Part shown: positions 45,741-54,169 of the stretch, one piece after another | How the letters are laid out: each line of letters opens with the position of its first letter | How positions within the stretch are numbered: the first letter of the stretch is position 1 | Assembly (NCBI RefSeq): GCF_042683745.1 | Contig: NZ_JBHUJX010000022.1 | Span: forward strand, 62,001 to 126,000 | From: Pseudoneobacillus sp042683745 | GTDB taxonomy: Bacteria > Bacillota > Bacilli > Bacillales > Cytobacillaceae | Reading direction: 5' to 3' | Length of the DNA: 64,000 nucleotides | Program-made: the position numbers and the translations under genes | The notes under the pieces: model-generated | What the model was told of the DNA's origin: nothing | Database searches by the model: none | What the model saw: the letters and a program-made list of their open reading frames with translations, nothing else

Positions 45741-47249
45741 TTGACAGGGACAACTTTATTGGAAATGAAGAATATTTCGATTGAATTTCCAGGTGTGAAG
45801 GCTTTAAATGAAGTCTATTTTTCTACGAAGACAGGTACCTCACATGCCCTAATTGGAGCAAATGGTGCAGGGAAATCTACTTTAATGAAGGTTCTTTCAG
45901 GGGCTTATACTCATTATACAGGTGAAATTTTCCTTGATGGGAAACCCGTGAACATTAGATCTCCAAAGGACGCTCAAGACTATGGTATTCAAATCGTTTA
46001 TCAAGAAGTAGATACTGCTCTTATCCCTTATTTAACGGTCGGGGAAAATATTATGTTAAATGTAACCGTTCATGAAATGGGAAAAAGTCAATTTGTCAGT
46101 TGGAAACAAATCCATGAAAAAGCAACAGAAATATTAAAAAGCATGAATGTAAACGTATCTTCGAAGAAACTCGTAAGTGAATTAACATTAGCAGAAAAAC
46201 AAATGGTTCTTATTGCAAGATCGATATCAAAACAATGTAAATTTCTAATATTAGATGAGCCAACCGCTCCACTAAGCCATTCTGAAACTTCGGAACTTTT
46301 TAGAATCGTTCGTGATTTAAAAAAGAAAAACGTCGGAATTATTTTTATTTCTCATCGATTGCCTGAGCTATTCGAAATTTGCGATGATATTACTGTCATG
46401 AAAAATGGTGAGTTTGTGATTGCAGAAAAAATTGCAGAAACTTCACCAAACCAAATTGTCGAGTATATGTTAGGGGAAAAGTTGGAAGAGCAATTTCCAA
46501 AATATAATGTTGAAATTGGTGATACCGTCCTTCAAGTGAATGGACTTCATGATACAGGATTAATAAAGAATTTTAATATGCATGTAAAAGCAGGCGAAAT
46601 TGTCGGATTGGCCGGTCTAGTCGGTGCCGGTAAAACAGAACTATGTAAGGCGCTATTCGGTGCTGCAAAAATAACCTCAGGTGAAATCATGATTCGTGGA
46701 AAAAAAGTGAAAATAAGAAATCCTCATGACGCCGTAAAAAAAGGAATCGCACTTGTTCCCGAAGAGAGAAGAAAAGAAGGGGTGCTTGTGCAAGAATCAG
46801 TTGCTGCAAACCTTACTGCTGCTAGTTTAAATAAATTTTCGAAGCTTTTAAGTTTTGTAGATGTTAAGGGTGAGAAAAAGAAGTCCCTTGAAATGATTCA
46901 AAATCTCGGAATTAAGACGCCTTCTGAAGAAACCAAAGTGCAAAATTTATCCGGGGGAAATCAGCAAAAAGTGGCCATTGGAAAATGGTTAATTGCTGAT
47001 GCGGAAGTGTATATTTTTGACGAACCGACAAAAGGTGTCGATGTTGGCGCGAAAAAGGATATATTTGAACTTATTTCCGGATTGGCAAAAAGAGGGAAAT
47101 CTATCATATACGCATCGTGTGAACTATCTGAAATCATAGGAATAACCGATCGTGTTTACGTTGTCTATGATGGTGAAGTCGCAAAAGAGCTAGAAACAAA
47201 GACTACCAATGAAGAAGAACTGTTATTTTATTCAACAGGAGGGAAATAG
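45741..47249 (+). CDS. Sugar ABC transporter ATPase, RbsA-type (two ATPase domains)
   Basis: About 502 residues with two nucleotide-binding domains. The first has Walker A GANGAGKSTLMKVLSG, Walker B FLILDEPTAPLS and HRLPEL. The second has a degenerate Walker A in GLVGAGKTELCKALFG, LSGGNQQKVAIGKWL and IFDEPTKGVDVG. This is the RbsA/MglA/XylG layout. AAGGAGG at 45726-45732 is only 2 bases before the ATG at 45735, so TTG 45741, 8 bases away, is the better start. The permease follows with no gap. Confidence 0.93.
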   Translation: MTGTTLLEMKNISIEFPGVKALNEVYFSTKTGTSHALIGANGAGKSTLMKVLSGAYTHYTGEIFLDGKPVNIRSPKDAQDYGIQIVYQEVDTALIPYLTVGENIMLNVTVHEMGKSQFVSWKQIHEKATEILKSMNVNVSSKKLVSELTLAEKQMVLIARSISKQCKFLILDEPTAPLSHSETSELFRIVRDLKKKNVGIIFISHRLPELFEICDDITVMKNGEFVIAEKIAETSPNQIVEYMLGEKLEEQFPKYNVEIGDTVLQVNGLHDTGLIKNFNMHVKAGEIVGLAGLVGAGKTELCKALFGAAKITSGEIMIRGKKVKIRNPHDAVKKGIALVPEERRKEGVLVQESVAANLTAASLNKFSKLLSFVDVKGEKKKSLEMIQNLGIKTPSEETKVQNLSGGNQQKVAIGKWLIADAEVYIFDEPTKGVDVGAKKDIFELISGLAKRGKSIIYASCELSEIIGITDRVYVVYDGEVAKELETKTTNEEELLFYSTGGK

Positions 47250-48251
47250 ATGAACGCAGCGAATCCTCTTCAAAAAGCGCCTCAAACTAAAAAGGGTTTT
47301 GAACTATTTGATTTCTTATATAAGTATGGGACGATTATTACGATTTTTGCGCTTGTCATCGTTTTTGCAGCCACGAATCCTAATTTTATCCAGGGTAACA
47401 ATATCATTAACATTTTAAGATCAATCTCAATCGTTACAATCATCGCCATTGGAATCACGATTTCTCTATCAGTAGATGGCTTCGATTTATCTGTTGGATC
47501 GACGGTATCATTATCAAATGCTATAGTTATATCAATGTTTGTTTGGTTTTCACAAAACATTTTTATTGCCATACTAGCGGCAATTGGAGCGGCATTAGTT
47601 GTTGGTGCCTTCAACTCGTTTATGATTGTAAAAGTAAGAATTCCTGATATGCTAATGACATTAGCTACGATGTTCATTATTCAAGGGATTGCCTTGACCT
47701 ATACGAAAGGGGCAACCATCTCACAGAATATGGTTATGCCAGATGGAACCTTCTCGACAGGTGTCATCCCAGCCTCTTTTGGAAAAATTGGCCAAGTGCC
47801 GTGGATTATTATCATCATGGTCGTAGTGGTCGTTTTAGTTCATATTTTCCTAAATTACACAAAACATGGTCGTTATATGTATGTGATTGGAGGAAACAAA
47901 GAGGCTGCTAGATTGTCTGGGATTCCAGTTAACAAATACAAAGTGTTAGCTTATCTTCTTTCAGCAACCTTTGCAGCTATCGGTGGGATCGTCCTTGCTT
48001 CACGTGTAATGACATCTGAAATAAACTCAGGTGCCCCTTACTTAATGGATGCGGTCGCAGCAGCATTTATTGGTTCATCCGTACTAGGCGCGGGTAAACC
48101 AAATGCATTTGGAACGTTTGTTGGAGCTGTATTAATTGGTATTTTACAAAACGGATTAGTCATGATGTCTGTCCCTTATTATGCTATGGATATCGTAAAA
48201 GGAACCGTTTTGGCCCTTGCACTTGCATTAACCTATTACAAACAGAAATAA
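47250..48251 (+). CDS. Sugar ABC transporter permease, RbsC-type
   Basis: 333 residues with about nine or ten membrane helices. RbsC-family signatures are visible: GITISLSVDGFDLSVGSTVSLSNA, VRIPDMLMTLATMFIIQG, GGNKEAARLSGIPV and the C-terminal LGAGKPNAFGTFVGAVLIGILQNGL. It begins directly after the ATPase stop codon (TAG ATG). It imports a pentose-like sugar together with the upstream subunits. Confidence 0.93.
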   Translation: MNAANPLQKAPQTKKGFELFDFLYKYGTIITIFALVIVFAATNPNFIQGNNIINILRSISIVTIIAIGITISLSVDGFDLSVGSTVSLSNAIVISMFVWFSQNIFIAILAAIGAALVVGAFNSFMIVKVRIPDMLMTLATMFIIQGIALTYTKGATISQNMVMPDGTFSTGVIPASFGKIGQVPWIIIIMVVVVVLVHIFLNYTKHGRYMYVIGGNKEAARLSGIPVNKYKVLAYLLSATFAAIGGIVLASRVMTSEINSGAPYLMDAVAAAFIGSSVLGAGKPNAFGTFVGAVLIGILQNGLVMMSVPYYAMDIVKGTVLALALALTYYKQK

Positions 48252-48268
48252 GATGGGGGGAACCCGAG

Positions 48269-49492
48269 ATGAAAGACTTTACGACAGAATATTTCACAAT
48301 GACTGAACAAGATGCAATTGACTATGCAAAAACGAGATTAACGATTTTTGATCCAGAAGCACAGTTATCTTGTAAGGAAATTGGCGACGGCAACCTAAAC
48401 TATGTTTTTAAAGTAGTAGATGAGAAAAGCAAACAATCTATTATTATTAAACAAGCAGGACCAGTCGCTCGAATTTCCGATGAATTCAAGCTTTCGCCAG
48501 ATCGAAATCGTATTGAAAGTGAAATTTTAGAACTACAATATGATCTTGCACCAGGTTTCGTTCCGAAAGTATATAAATACGATCCAATCATGAACTGCTG
48601 TGTAATGGAAGATCTTTCAGACCATGAAATTATGCGAACAGCTCTATTAAAATATAAGAAATTCCCTTTATTTGCTGACCATATTTCTACGTTTCTAGTA
48701 AATACATTATTATTAACATCAGATGTTGTACTAGGTCATAAAGAAAAGAAGGAGCTAGTAAAAACGTTCATCAATCCAGAGTTATGCGAAATCACGGAGG
48801 ACCTTGTTTATACAGAACCGTTTTACGACTGTCCTCGTAATGATGTTTTTGAAGGAACGAGGGAATTTGTTCAAGAACATATATGGAACGATTCCGAATT
48901 AGCACTTGAAACTGCCAAACTTAAATTTGAATTCATGACAAATGCACAAAGTTTACTTCATGGTGATTTACACACAGGGTCTATTTTTATAAAAGAAGAC
49001 TCAACAAAAGTAATCGATCCAGAATTCGCTTTCTATGGTCCAGCTGGATACGACATTGGAAATGTGATCGCCAACTTAACTTTTGCGTTCGTTCATGCAA
49101 AAATGACGATGACAGACGAAAATTCGAAAGTAGATTACTTAGGTTATTTAGCGGAAACGATTAAAGAAACGGTTGATTTATTCAATAAGAAGTTTCTAAA
49201 AGCTTGGGATCAAAAGGCAACGGAATCAGTTGCGAAATACGATGGCTTTAAGGAATTTTATTTACACTCGATTTTAAAAGATACTTCAGCTGTTACGGGT
49301 CTTGAGCTAATCAGACGAACTGTCGGACTTGCACATGTAAAGGATTTAACTTCGATTTCAGATGCTAACTCGAGAGTTCGAGCAGAAAAAATTTGCTTAA
49401 CGGCAGGGAAAGCTTTTATTTTAAATCGAGAAACAATGAAGTCTGGAGAAGATTTTGTAAGAGTGATTCAAACGGCTGAACAACAATATTAG
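48269..49492 (+). CDS. mtnK: 5-deoxyribose/5-methylthioribose kinase, MtnK family (likely DrdK)
   Basis: 407 residues (MtnK about 397). A protein-kinase-like fold with nucleotide loop GDGNLNYVFKV near residue 40, the ATP-clamping Lys in SIIIKQAGP, the catalytic loop LLHGDLHTGSI near 232, and the metal-binding VIDPEFAFYGP near 250. It phosphorylates a ribose derivative at O1. A methionine-salvage MtnK would be expected beside an S-box riboswitch, and none is seen. Coupling to an aldolase microcompartment suggests the 5-deoxyribose role. There is no encapsulation peptide, so it is probably cytosolic. It lies 17 bases after the permease. Confidence 0.9.
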   Translation: MKDFTTEYFTMTEQDAIDYAKTRLTIFDPEAQLSCKEIGDGNLNYVFKVVDEKSKQSIIIKQAGPVARISDEFKLSPDRNRIESEILELQYDLAPGFVPKVYKYDPIMNCCVMEDLSDHEIMRTALLKYKKFPLFADHISTFLVNTLLLTSDVVLGHKEKKELVKTFINPELCEITEDLVYTEPFYDCPRNDVFEGTREFVQEHIWNDSELALETAKLKFEFMTNAQSLLHGDLHTGSIFIKEDSTKVIDPEFAFYGPAGYDIGNVIANLTFAFVHAKMTMTDENSKVDYLGYLAETIKETVDLFNKKFLKAWDQKATESVAKYDGFKEFYLHSILKDTSAVTGLELIRRTVGLAHVKDLTSISDANSRVRAEKICLTAGKAFILNRETMKSGEDFVRVIQTAEQQY

Positions 49493-49505
49493 AGGAGGCA
49501 TCATC

Positions 49506-50576
49506 GTGACGAATCCAGTAACAGTCATTCAATCCGTCAAACTAGACGACGCAAACGATACATTAATTTTGTTGGACCAAACGTTATTGCCAAATGAAAC
49601 GGTCTTTTTAGAATTGAAAGAAATGAAGGATATTTGGGAAGCGATTTACGAATTGAAGGTTCGAGGTGCGCCAGCGATTGGGATTGCAGCTGCATATGGC
49701 GTGTATTTAGGAACAAAGATGTCAACAGCTACAACGTATGAAGAACTTTACGAAAACTTTAAAAAAGTGAAGGATTATCTTGCATCTTCTCGTCCAACTG
49801 CAGTAAACCTGTTCTGGGCGTTAAATCGAATGGAAGAACGATTGAAACAAGAAGCTGGAAAGAATGTAACAGAAGTGAAGGCTGCTTTGAAAGATGAATC
49901 TGAAATCATTCGAAAAGAAGATGAAGAGGTCTGTGAATCAATCGGTCAATATGCCCTTTCTTTACTCGAGCCAGGTTGGGGAATATTAACGCATTGTAAT
50001 GCTGGAACGATTGCGACGGCGAAATATGGGACAGCTTTAGCACCGATCTATTTAGGACAAGAAAAAGGCTATGATTTCAAAGTATATGCTGATGAAACAA
50101 GACCACTGCTTCAGGGAGCACGGCTAACAGCATGGGAGCTTCAGCAAGCAGGCGTTGACGTCACATTAATTTGTGATAATATGTCATCGATTGTAATGAA
50201 GGAAGGAAAGATTCAAGCAGTTCTTGTCGGCTGTGATAGAGTAGCTGCAAATGGGGATACAGCGAACAAAATTGGTACATCGGGTGTGGCGATTTTAGCC
50301 AAACACTACGGAATTCCTTTTTATGTGTGTGCACCTCTTTCAACTGTTGATTTAGAATGTGCAACAGGTGAAGATATTCACATTGAATTAAGACCATCAG
50401 AGGAAATCACTTCGAAATGGTACGAAAAATCAATGGCACCTAAAGACGTGAAAACCTACAACCCATGCTTTGATGTAACGGATCATTCATTAATTACAGG
50501 GATCATCACTCAAAATGGAATTGCTTATGCTCCATTTGAAGAGAGCCTGCCGAAAATGTTTAAAAAAGAGAATTAG
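49506..50576 (+). CDS. mtnA: 5-deoxyribose-1-P/methylthioribose-1-P isomerase, MtnA family (likely DrdI)
   Basis: 356 residues. Catalytic Cys lies in LTHCNAGTIAT near residue 160, and Asp in VLVGCDRVAANGDTANKIGT near 245. Other family motifs are KVRGAPAIGIAAAYG and ADETRPLLQGARLTAWEL. It converts the aldose 1-phosphate to the ketose 1-phosphate, the substrate of a class II aldolase. GTG start at 49506 with AGGAGG at 49493-49498. It is the last gene of the importer unit, closed by a strong terminator. Methionine-salvage function is the alternative. Confidence 0.9.
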   Translation: MTNPVTVIQSVKLDDANDTLILLDQTLLPNETVFLELKEMKDIWEAIYELKVRGAPAIGIAAAYGVYLGTKMSTATTYEELYENFKKVKDYLASSRPTAVNLFWALNRMEERLKQEAGKNVTEVKAALKDESEIIRKEDEEVCESIGQYALSLLEPGWGILTHCNAGTIATAKYGTALAPIYLGQEKGYDFKVYADETRPLLQGARLTAWELQQAGVDVTLICDNMSSIVMKEGKIQAVLVGCDRVAANGDTANKIGTSGVAILAKHYGIPFYVCAPLSTVDLECATGEDIHIELRPSEEITSKWYEKSMAPKDVKTYNPCFDVTDHSLITGIITQNGIAYAPFEESLPKMFKKEN

Positions 50577-50585
50577 AATTGATGG

Positions 50586-50620
50586 GCTGTCACACTTTGA
50601 TGAGTGTGGCAGCTTTTTTT
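50586..50620 (+). terminator. Terminator of the importer/kinase/isomerase operon
   Basis: GCTGTCACACT pairs with AGTGTGGCAGC (one wobble), 6-base loop, followed by eight Ts. It ends the operon, so the BMC genes must have their own promoter. Confidence 0.92.
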
Positions 50621-50696
50621 GTAGATGATTTTGGTTAGGTCTTTTCAAAGGTAATGTTATAATTGAGGGAATTTGAATTGAAAAGGTGGTCTAATA

Positions 50697-51371
50697 ATGA
50701 CAATCAAATGGGAAGAAATCACTCAGGAGAATATGATTCATTTAGAAAGTGTATTAAGACTGTATGATCATTCTTTTCCAATTGAAGTAAGAGAGCCACA
50801 TGAAATGTTCTTTCGAAGTCTGCGATATGCTAAAGTTGGATTTCCGAATCATTTTCGGTTACTAGTAGGGTTTGAAGGCGACGAGCTTGTTTCATTTGCT
50901 ACTGGACATTATTTGGCAAAGGTAAATACAGGGTTTATCGTGTATATAGCAATAAATCCTCTTATACGTAATAAGGGATTAGGTACATTGACCTTATTAA
51001 AATTAGAAGAAATATTAAACGAGGATGCCCGATTAGCAGATGAAAATTCACTGAAGGCAATCGTTTTGGAAACCGAAATGGAAGAACTAGCACTTACGGA
51101 GATAGAAAAAGAAGATTGTAGGAAGAGGGGAAGGTTTTTTCAAAAAAATGGTTATAACCAATATGGAGGGATTGAGTACGTCCAGCCTCCACTACATAAA
51201 GATGGAATCAGCATACCTTTAAATCTTTATATTAAAAATTGCCAAATGGATAGAGTAAGTAATTCATTGGTAAAAGAAATTATTCAGGAGATGTACAAGG
51301 AAAAGTATGATGAAGTAAATGGAATTGATAAATCAATCCTTAATCGATGTTTAAGTGAAATGGGAATATAA
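50697..51371 (+). CDS. GNAT family acetyltransferase
   Basis: 224 residues. Strand pair GFIVYIAINPLIRNKGLGTLTLLKLEEIL near residue 80-108 carries the acetyl-CoA-binding RxxGxG-type loop (RNKGLG). The second half has FFQKNGYNQYGGIEYVQPP. It is a single gene with AAGGTGG before the ATG. It is not obviously related to the sugar or BMC genes and may simply lie between them. The acceptor is unknown. Confidence 0.85.
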   Translation: MTIKWEEITQENMIHLESVLRLYDHSFPIEVREPHEMFFRSLRYAKVGFPNHFRLLVGFEGDELVSFATGHYLAKVNTGFIVYIAINPLIRNKGLGTLTLLKLEEILNEDARLADENSLKAIVLETEMEELALTEIEKEDCRKRGRFFQKNGYNQYGGIEYVQPPLHKDGISIPLNLYIKNCQMDRVSNSLVKEIIQEMYKEKYDEVNGIDKSILNRCLSEMGI

Positions 51372-51453
51372 ATATGTATTTATCATCCTACTTCTTGAAA
51401 GTGAGTTGTCTCTTTATGGTACAATAAAGGAAATGACTTGTAGGGGGATGACT

Positions 51454-51984
51454 ATGAAGGAAAATACAAAAAAAGAACTGTATTCATGGGCGAAATCAAT
51501 TTTATTTGCCGCAGTGATTACGTTTATTTGCCGTCAATTCATCTTTACACCCGTAACAGTTCTAGGCCAATCGATGGAACCAACATTTGAGGAAAATAAC
51601 AAAGTTGTCGTGAGCAAAATCAGTAAAATAGAGCATTTTGATATGATCGTATTCCACTCGCCTTTTACTGATGATGAGTATTTGATTAAAAGAGTAATCG
51701 GTCTCCCAGGGGATTCATTAGAAGTGAAAAATGATGTTTTATATATTAATGGTAAAAAATACAGTGAGCCTTATTTACAATCAAATAAAGAAGCAATTTT
51801 ACCAGAAGAAAAGCTTACAGAAGATTTTAAAGCAAAGGTACCAAAAAACTCCTTGTTTGTGATGGGAGATAATCGATTAAAAAGTGGAGATAGTAGAAGG
51901 TTTGGCTTTATTTCAAAAGACTCTATTATTGGGGAAGTGAAAATGCGTATTTTTCCGTTGGAGGAGATTGGAATTCCAAAATAA
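51454..51984 (+). CDS. sipS: Type I signal peptidase
   Basis: 176 residues from the ATG at 51454 (AGGGGG 6 bases upstream; the frame extends back to 51355). One N-terminal membrane helix (about 12-32) is followed by the catalytic Ser in VLGQSMEPTF near 43 and Lys in YLIKRVIGLPGDSLE near 83, with VMGDNRLKSGDSRRFG as box E. It cleaves signal peptides outside the membrane. It is one of the usual several SipS/T/U/V-type paralogues; which one cannot be told. It has its own terminator. Confidence 0.92.
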   Translation: MKENTKKELYSWAKSILFAAVITFICRQFIFTPVTVLGQSMEPTFEENNKVVVSKISKIEHFDMIVFHSPFTDDEYLIKRVIGLPGDSLEVKNDVLYINGKKYSEPYLQSNKEAILPEEKLTEDFKAKVPKNSLFVMGDNRLKSGDSRRFGFISKDSIIGEVKMRIFPLEEIGIPK

Positions 51985-51986
51985 AC

Positions 51987-52016
51987 AAAGGAGCTTGGTC
52001 AACCAAGCTCCTTTTG
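51987..52016 (+). terminator. Terminator after the signal peptidase gene
   Basis: AAAGGAGCTTGGT pairs with ACCAAGCTCCTTT, two-base centre, then T-rich tail. Confidence 0.85.
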
Positions 52017-52033
52017 TGTTTTCTACAAGTTAA

Positions 52034-52319
52034 GAAAGTATAGTTTTTTTGGACTTCGAAAATTGTCCAGCGCAAGCGTCCTAGCCCCGACGTACAGGAT
52101 GTACTAGTGTCGACAAGCGACAGGACGTCACGCCTTTGTCGACCTCGAGGTCAAATGTTCGCCACTCAAAAAGTCAAAGAATGATTTTCCGAGTGGCAAA
52201 GCTTTGCTTGGCAAAACAAAGAACGGTTTGCATAAGTGCGACTAGGTCTCTGGCTCGCTACTCTCGCCAATAATCGACCAGTCTTCTTTATCGGGGCTTA
52301 CAAGTGCGCTTTCGCCTTC
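52034..52319 (+). repeat. Dispersed intergenic hairpin repeat, copy C (long form)
   Basis: Same orientation as copy A, with the 80-base insert (GACGTACAGGATGTACTAGTGTCGACAAGCG region) and an extra downstream segment. The hairpin arm TTCGCCACTC...GAGTGGC shows paired changes relative to copy A (CCACCC/GGGTGG). It ends at the DeoR stop codon and fills the gap with no gene. Confidence 0.8.
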
Positions 52320-53081
52320 CTATTCACACTCAAACAACGATATATTTTGTTCCTCAAGAAATTGGCGCCAATCTGAGGATAGAGTTTTATCTACAACCAC
52401 ATTGTTAATTTTATCGAACCCACATATTCTAGCAAATGAGGTTTTGTCAAATTTAGTATAATCAGCAATTAAGTATACATTATTCGCATGTTCTGTTGCT
52501 AATTTTCGGATCCCTGCCTGCTGTTCATTTGAATCAGTCACCCCGTGTTGCATACTGACTGATCGGCATGAGATGAAAGCGGTATCAAAAAAATAATGAG
52601 ACATATTGGATTCTGCATTTCTCCCAAGATTTGATAGTGAGGAGCTTGCTAGAGTACCGCCAATGACGACAATATTGATATTAGGCTTTTCAATTAGGGT
52701 GTTTACGACCTTGATGGAATTTGTTACGACGGTAAGCTTTTTATCTTCGAGTTGGCTTGCAATGACTAATGAAGTCGTAGAAGCATCTAAAAAAATAGAA
52801 TCGCCACTTTTAATCATCGAGATGCATTTTGATGCAATTTTCTTCTTCCCCTCGACATGAATGAACTCCCTTAAATTCACATTTACATCGTTTTGTACGC
52901 CATCGGATATATATGCTCCTCCATATGTACGGTTTAAAAGACCTTCATCTTCGAGTTGTTTTAAATCTCGTCTAATGGTTTCTTCTGTCACCTTAAAAAG
53001 ATTTGTAAGCTCCGAAACGGTTACACTCTTTTTCTCTATAATTAATTCTTTAATTTTATTCTTACGGGCGATCGGCAGCAT
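52320..53081 (-). CDS. DeoR/GlpR-family transcriptional regulator of the BMC operon
   Basis: 253 residues. The DeoR helix-turn-helix (about 1-57) shows KKSVTVSELTNLFKVTEETIRRDLKQLEDEGLLNRTYGGA, and the sugar-phosphate-binding domain follows with IFLDASTTSLVIASQL and YLIADYTKFDKTSF. Such repressors respond to phosphorylated sugars, here possibly 5-deoxyribose/ribulose 1-phosphate. It is divergent from the aldolase gene. AAGGAG 7 bases upstream confirms the start. A perfect -10 (TATAAT, minus strand 53112-53107) precedes it. Confidence 0.9.
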   Translation of the reverse strand: MLPIARKNKIKELIIEKKSVTVSELTNLFKVTEETIRRDLKQLEDEGLLNRTYGGAYISDGVQNDVNVNLREFIHVEGKKKIASKCISMIKSGDSIFLDASTTSLVIASQLEDKKLTVVTNSIKVVNTLIEKPNINIVVIGGTLASSSLSNLGRNAESNMSHYFFDTAFISCRSVSMQHGVTDSNEQQAGIRKLATEHANNVYLIADYTKFDKTSFARICGFDKINNVVVDKTLSSDWRQFLEEQNISLFECE

Positions 53082-53135
53082 ATATAACTCCTTGTTTTTT
53101 AAAAATATTATACCATATTATGTGGATTGTAAAAA

Positions 53136-53324
53136 TGTTTCAAACTACTGATATAAAGCGATTTCTCAAAAAAAACATGTTTCATTTGGTTTTTTGTGAG
53201 TTTCGATAGATATATTCAACAAAACTTACGATAAAAACAAAATAAAAATTGACAAAACCCTAATATCATAAGAAAATTATGAGTATATAGAAAAAGTATG
53301 AAACGGTAAATTTCATTAGTGAAA
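53136..53324. promoter_or_regulatory. Divergent control region with TGTTTCA/TGAAAC repeats
   Basis: TGTTTCA occurs at 53136-53142 and 53178-53184, its inverse TGAAAC at 53299-53304, and the palindrome TTTCATTAGTGAAA at 53311-53324. They lie between the DeoR gene and the BMC operon. One lies next to the DeoR promoter and one just before the aldolase ribosome site. TTGACA at 53249-53254 may be the operon -35, but no good -10 follows. Operator role is inferred. Confidence 0.45.
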
Positions 53325-53357
53325 TACAAGATGTTTTAAAGTAAGGAGTAGTCATTC

Positions 53358-54158
53358 ATGCATAAACAACAAAAATATTTATCAGATTTTGAAGCAAAAA
53401 AGTTAATTTGTGAGATCGGTAGAAGGATATATAATAAAAACTTTGTCGCAGCCAATGATGGGAATATTTCCGTAAAGGTTGGACCTAATACCATTTGGAC
53501 GACACCAACAGGGGTAAGTAAGGGATTTATGACCCCTGATATGATGGTGAAGATGGATCTTTCTGGTAAAGTCATATCAGGAAAAATGAAACCATCCTCT
53601 GAAGTGAAGATGCATCTTCGCGTTTATAATGAAAATCCGGATGTGAATGCTGTTGTACATGCACATCCGCCTGTTGCAACATCATTTGCGATTGCAGGAA
53701 TTAATTTAGATAAGCCAGTTTCACCTGAAGCTGTTGTTATTTTAGGAACAGTACCTGTTGCTCCATATGCAACACCGGGCACACAAGAAGTTCCAGATTC
53801 GATTGCTCCGTATTGTAAGGATTACAATGCCGTTCTTTTAGCGAACCACGGAGCTCTTACATGGGGAAGAGATATTATTGAGGCGTATTATCGAATGGAG
53901 TCTCTTGAACACTATGCACTTATGCTCATGTACTCTAACAATATTATTAATAAAGCCAATGAACTTAACTGTTCCCAAATATCTGATCTAATTAACATTA
54001 GAGAAAAGATGGGGATCAAAACTGGTGGGATTCCAACTTGTGAGGTAGGAGAAGAGAGCAGTGTTCAGCCAATGTCGACCTCTGGGAAAGATGCTGTTAT
54101 TGAAAGCATTGTTCAAAAAGTTACCCAAGAAGTATTAAAAAACATCATGAATAAGTAA
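53358..54158 (+). CDS. drdA: Class II aldolase (FucA/DrdA family) with C-terminal encapsulation helix
   Basis: 266 residues. The zinc-dependent fuculose-phosphate aldolase fold has AANDGNIS, the catalytic Glu in PSSEVKMHL (residue 82), metal-binding His101 and His103 in VHAHPP, and His164 in LLANHGALTWG. It splits ketose 1-phosphate to DHAP plus an aldehyde: acetaldehyde if the substrate is 5-deoxyribulose 1-phosphate. The family ends near residue 215. Here a flexible Ser/Thr-rich linker leads to an amphipathic helix, DAVIESIVQKVTQEVLKNI (about 245-263), like BMC encapsulation peptides. It is the first gene of the operon. Confidence 0.9.
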   Translation: MHKQQKYLSDFEAKKLICEIGRRIYNKNFVAANDGNISVKVGPNTIWTTPTGVSKGFMTPDMMVKMDLSGKVISGKMKPSSEVKMHLRVYNENPDVNAVVHAHPPVATSFAIAGINLDKPVSPEAVVILGTVPVAPYATPGTQEVPDSIAPYCKDYNAVLLANHGALTWGRDIIEAYYRMESLEHYALMLMYSNNIINKANELNCSQISDLINIREKMGIKTGGIPTCEVGEESSVQPMSTSGKDAVIESIVQKVTQEVLKNIMNK

Positions 54159-54169
54159 GGAGGTTGTTT

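Noticed and set aside
52034..52319. Repeat copy C as an insertion sequence
   Set aside because: No transposase frame, no clear terminal inverted repeats or target duplication; it fits a non-coding dispersed repeat.
53358..54158. Aldolase as part of a fucose/rhamnose BMC
   Set aside because: Family-compatible, but no fucose or rhamnose isomerase or kinase is in the window, while ribose-1-phosphate-type kinase and isomerase genes are. Kept as the alternative, not the main call.
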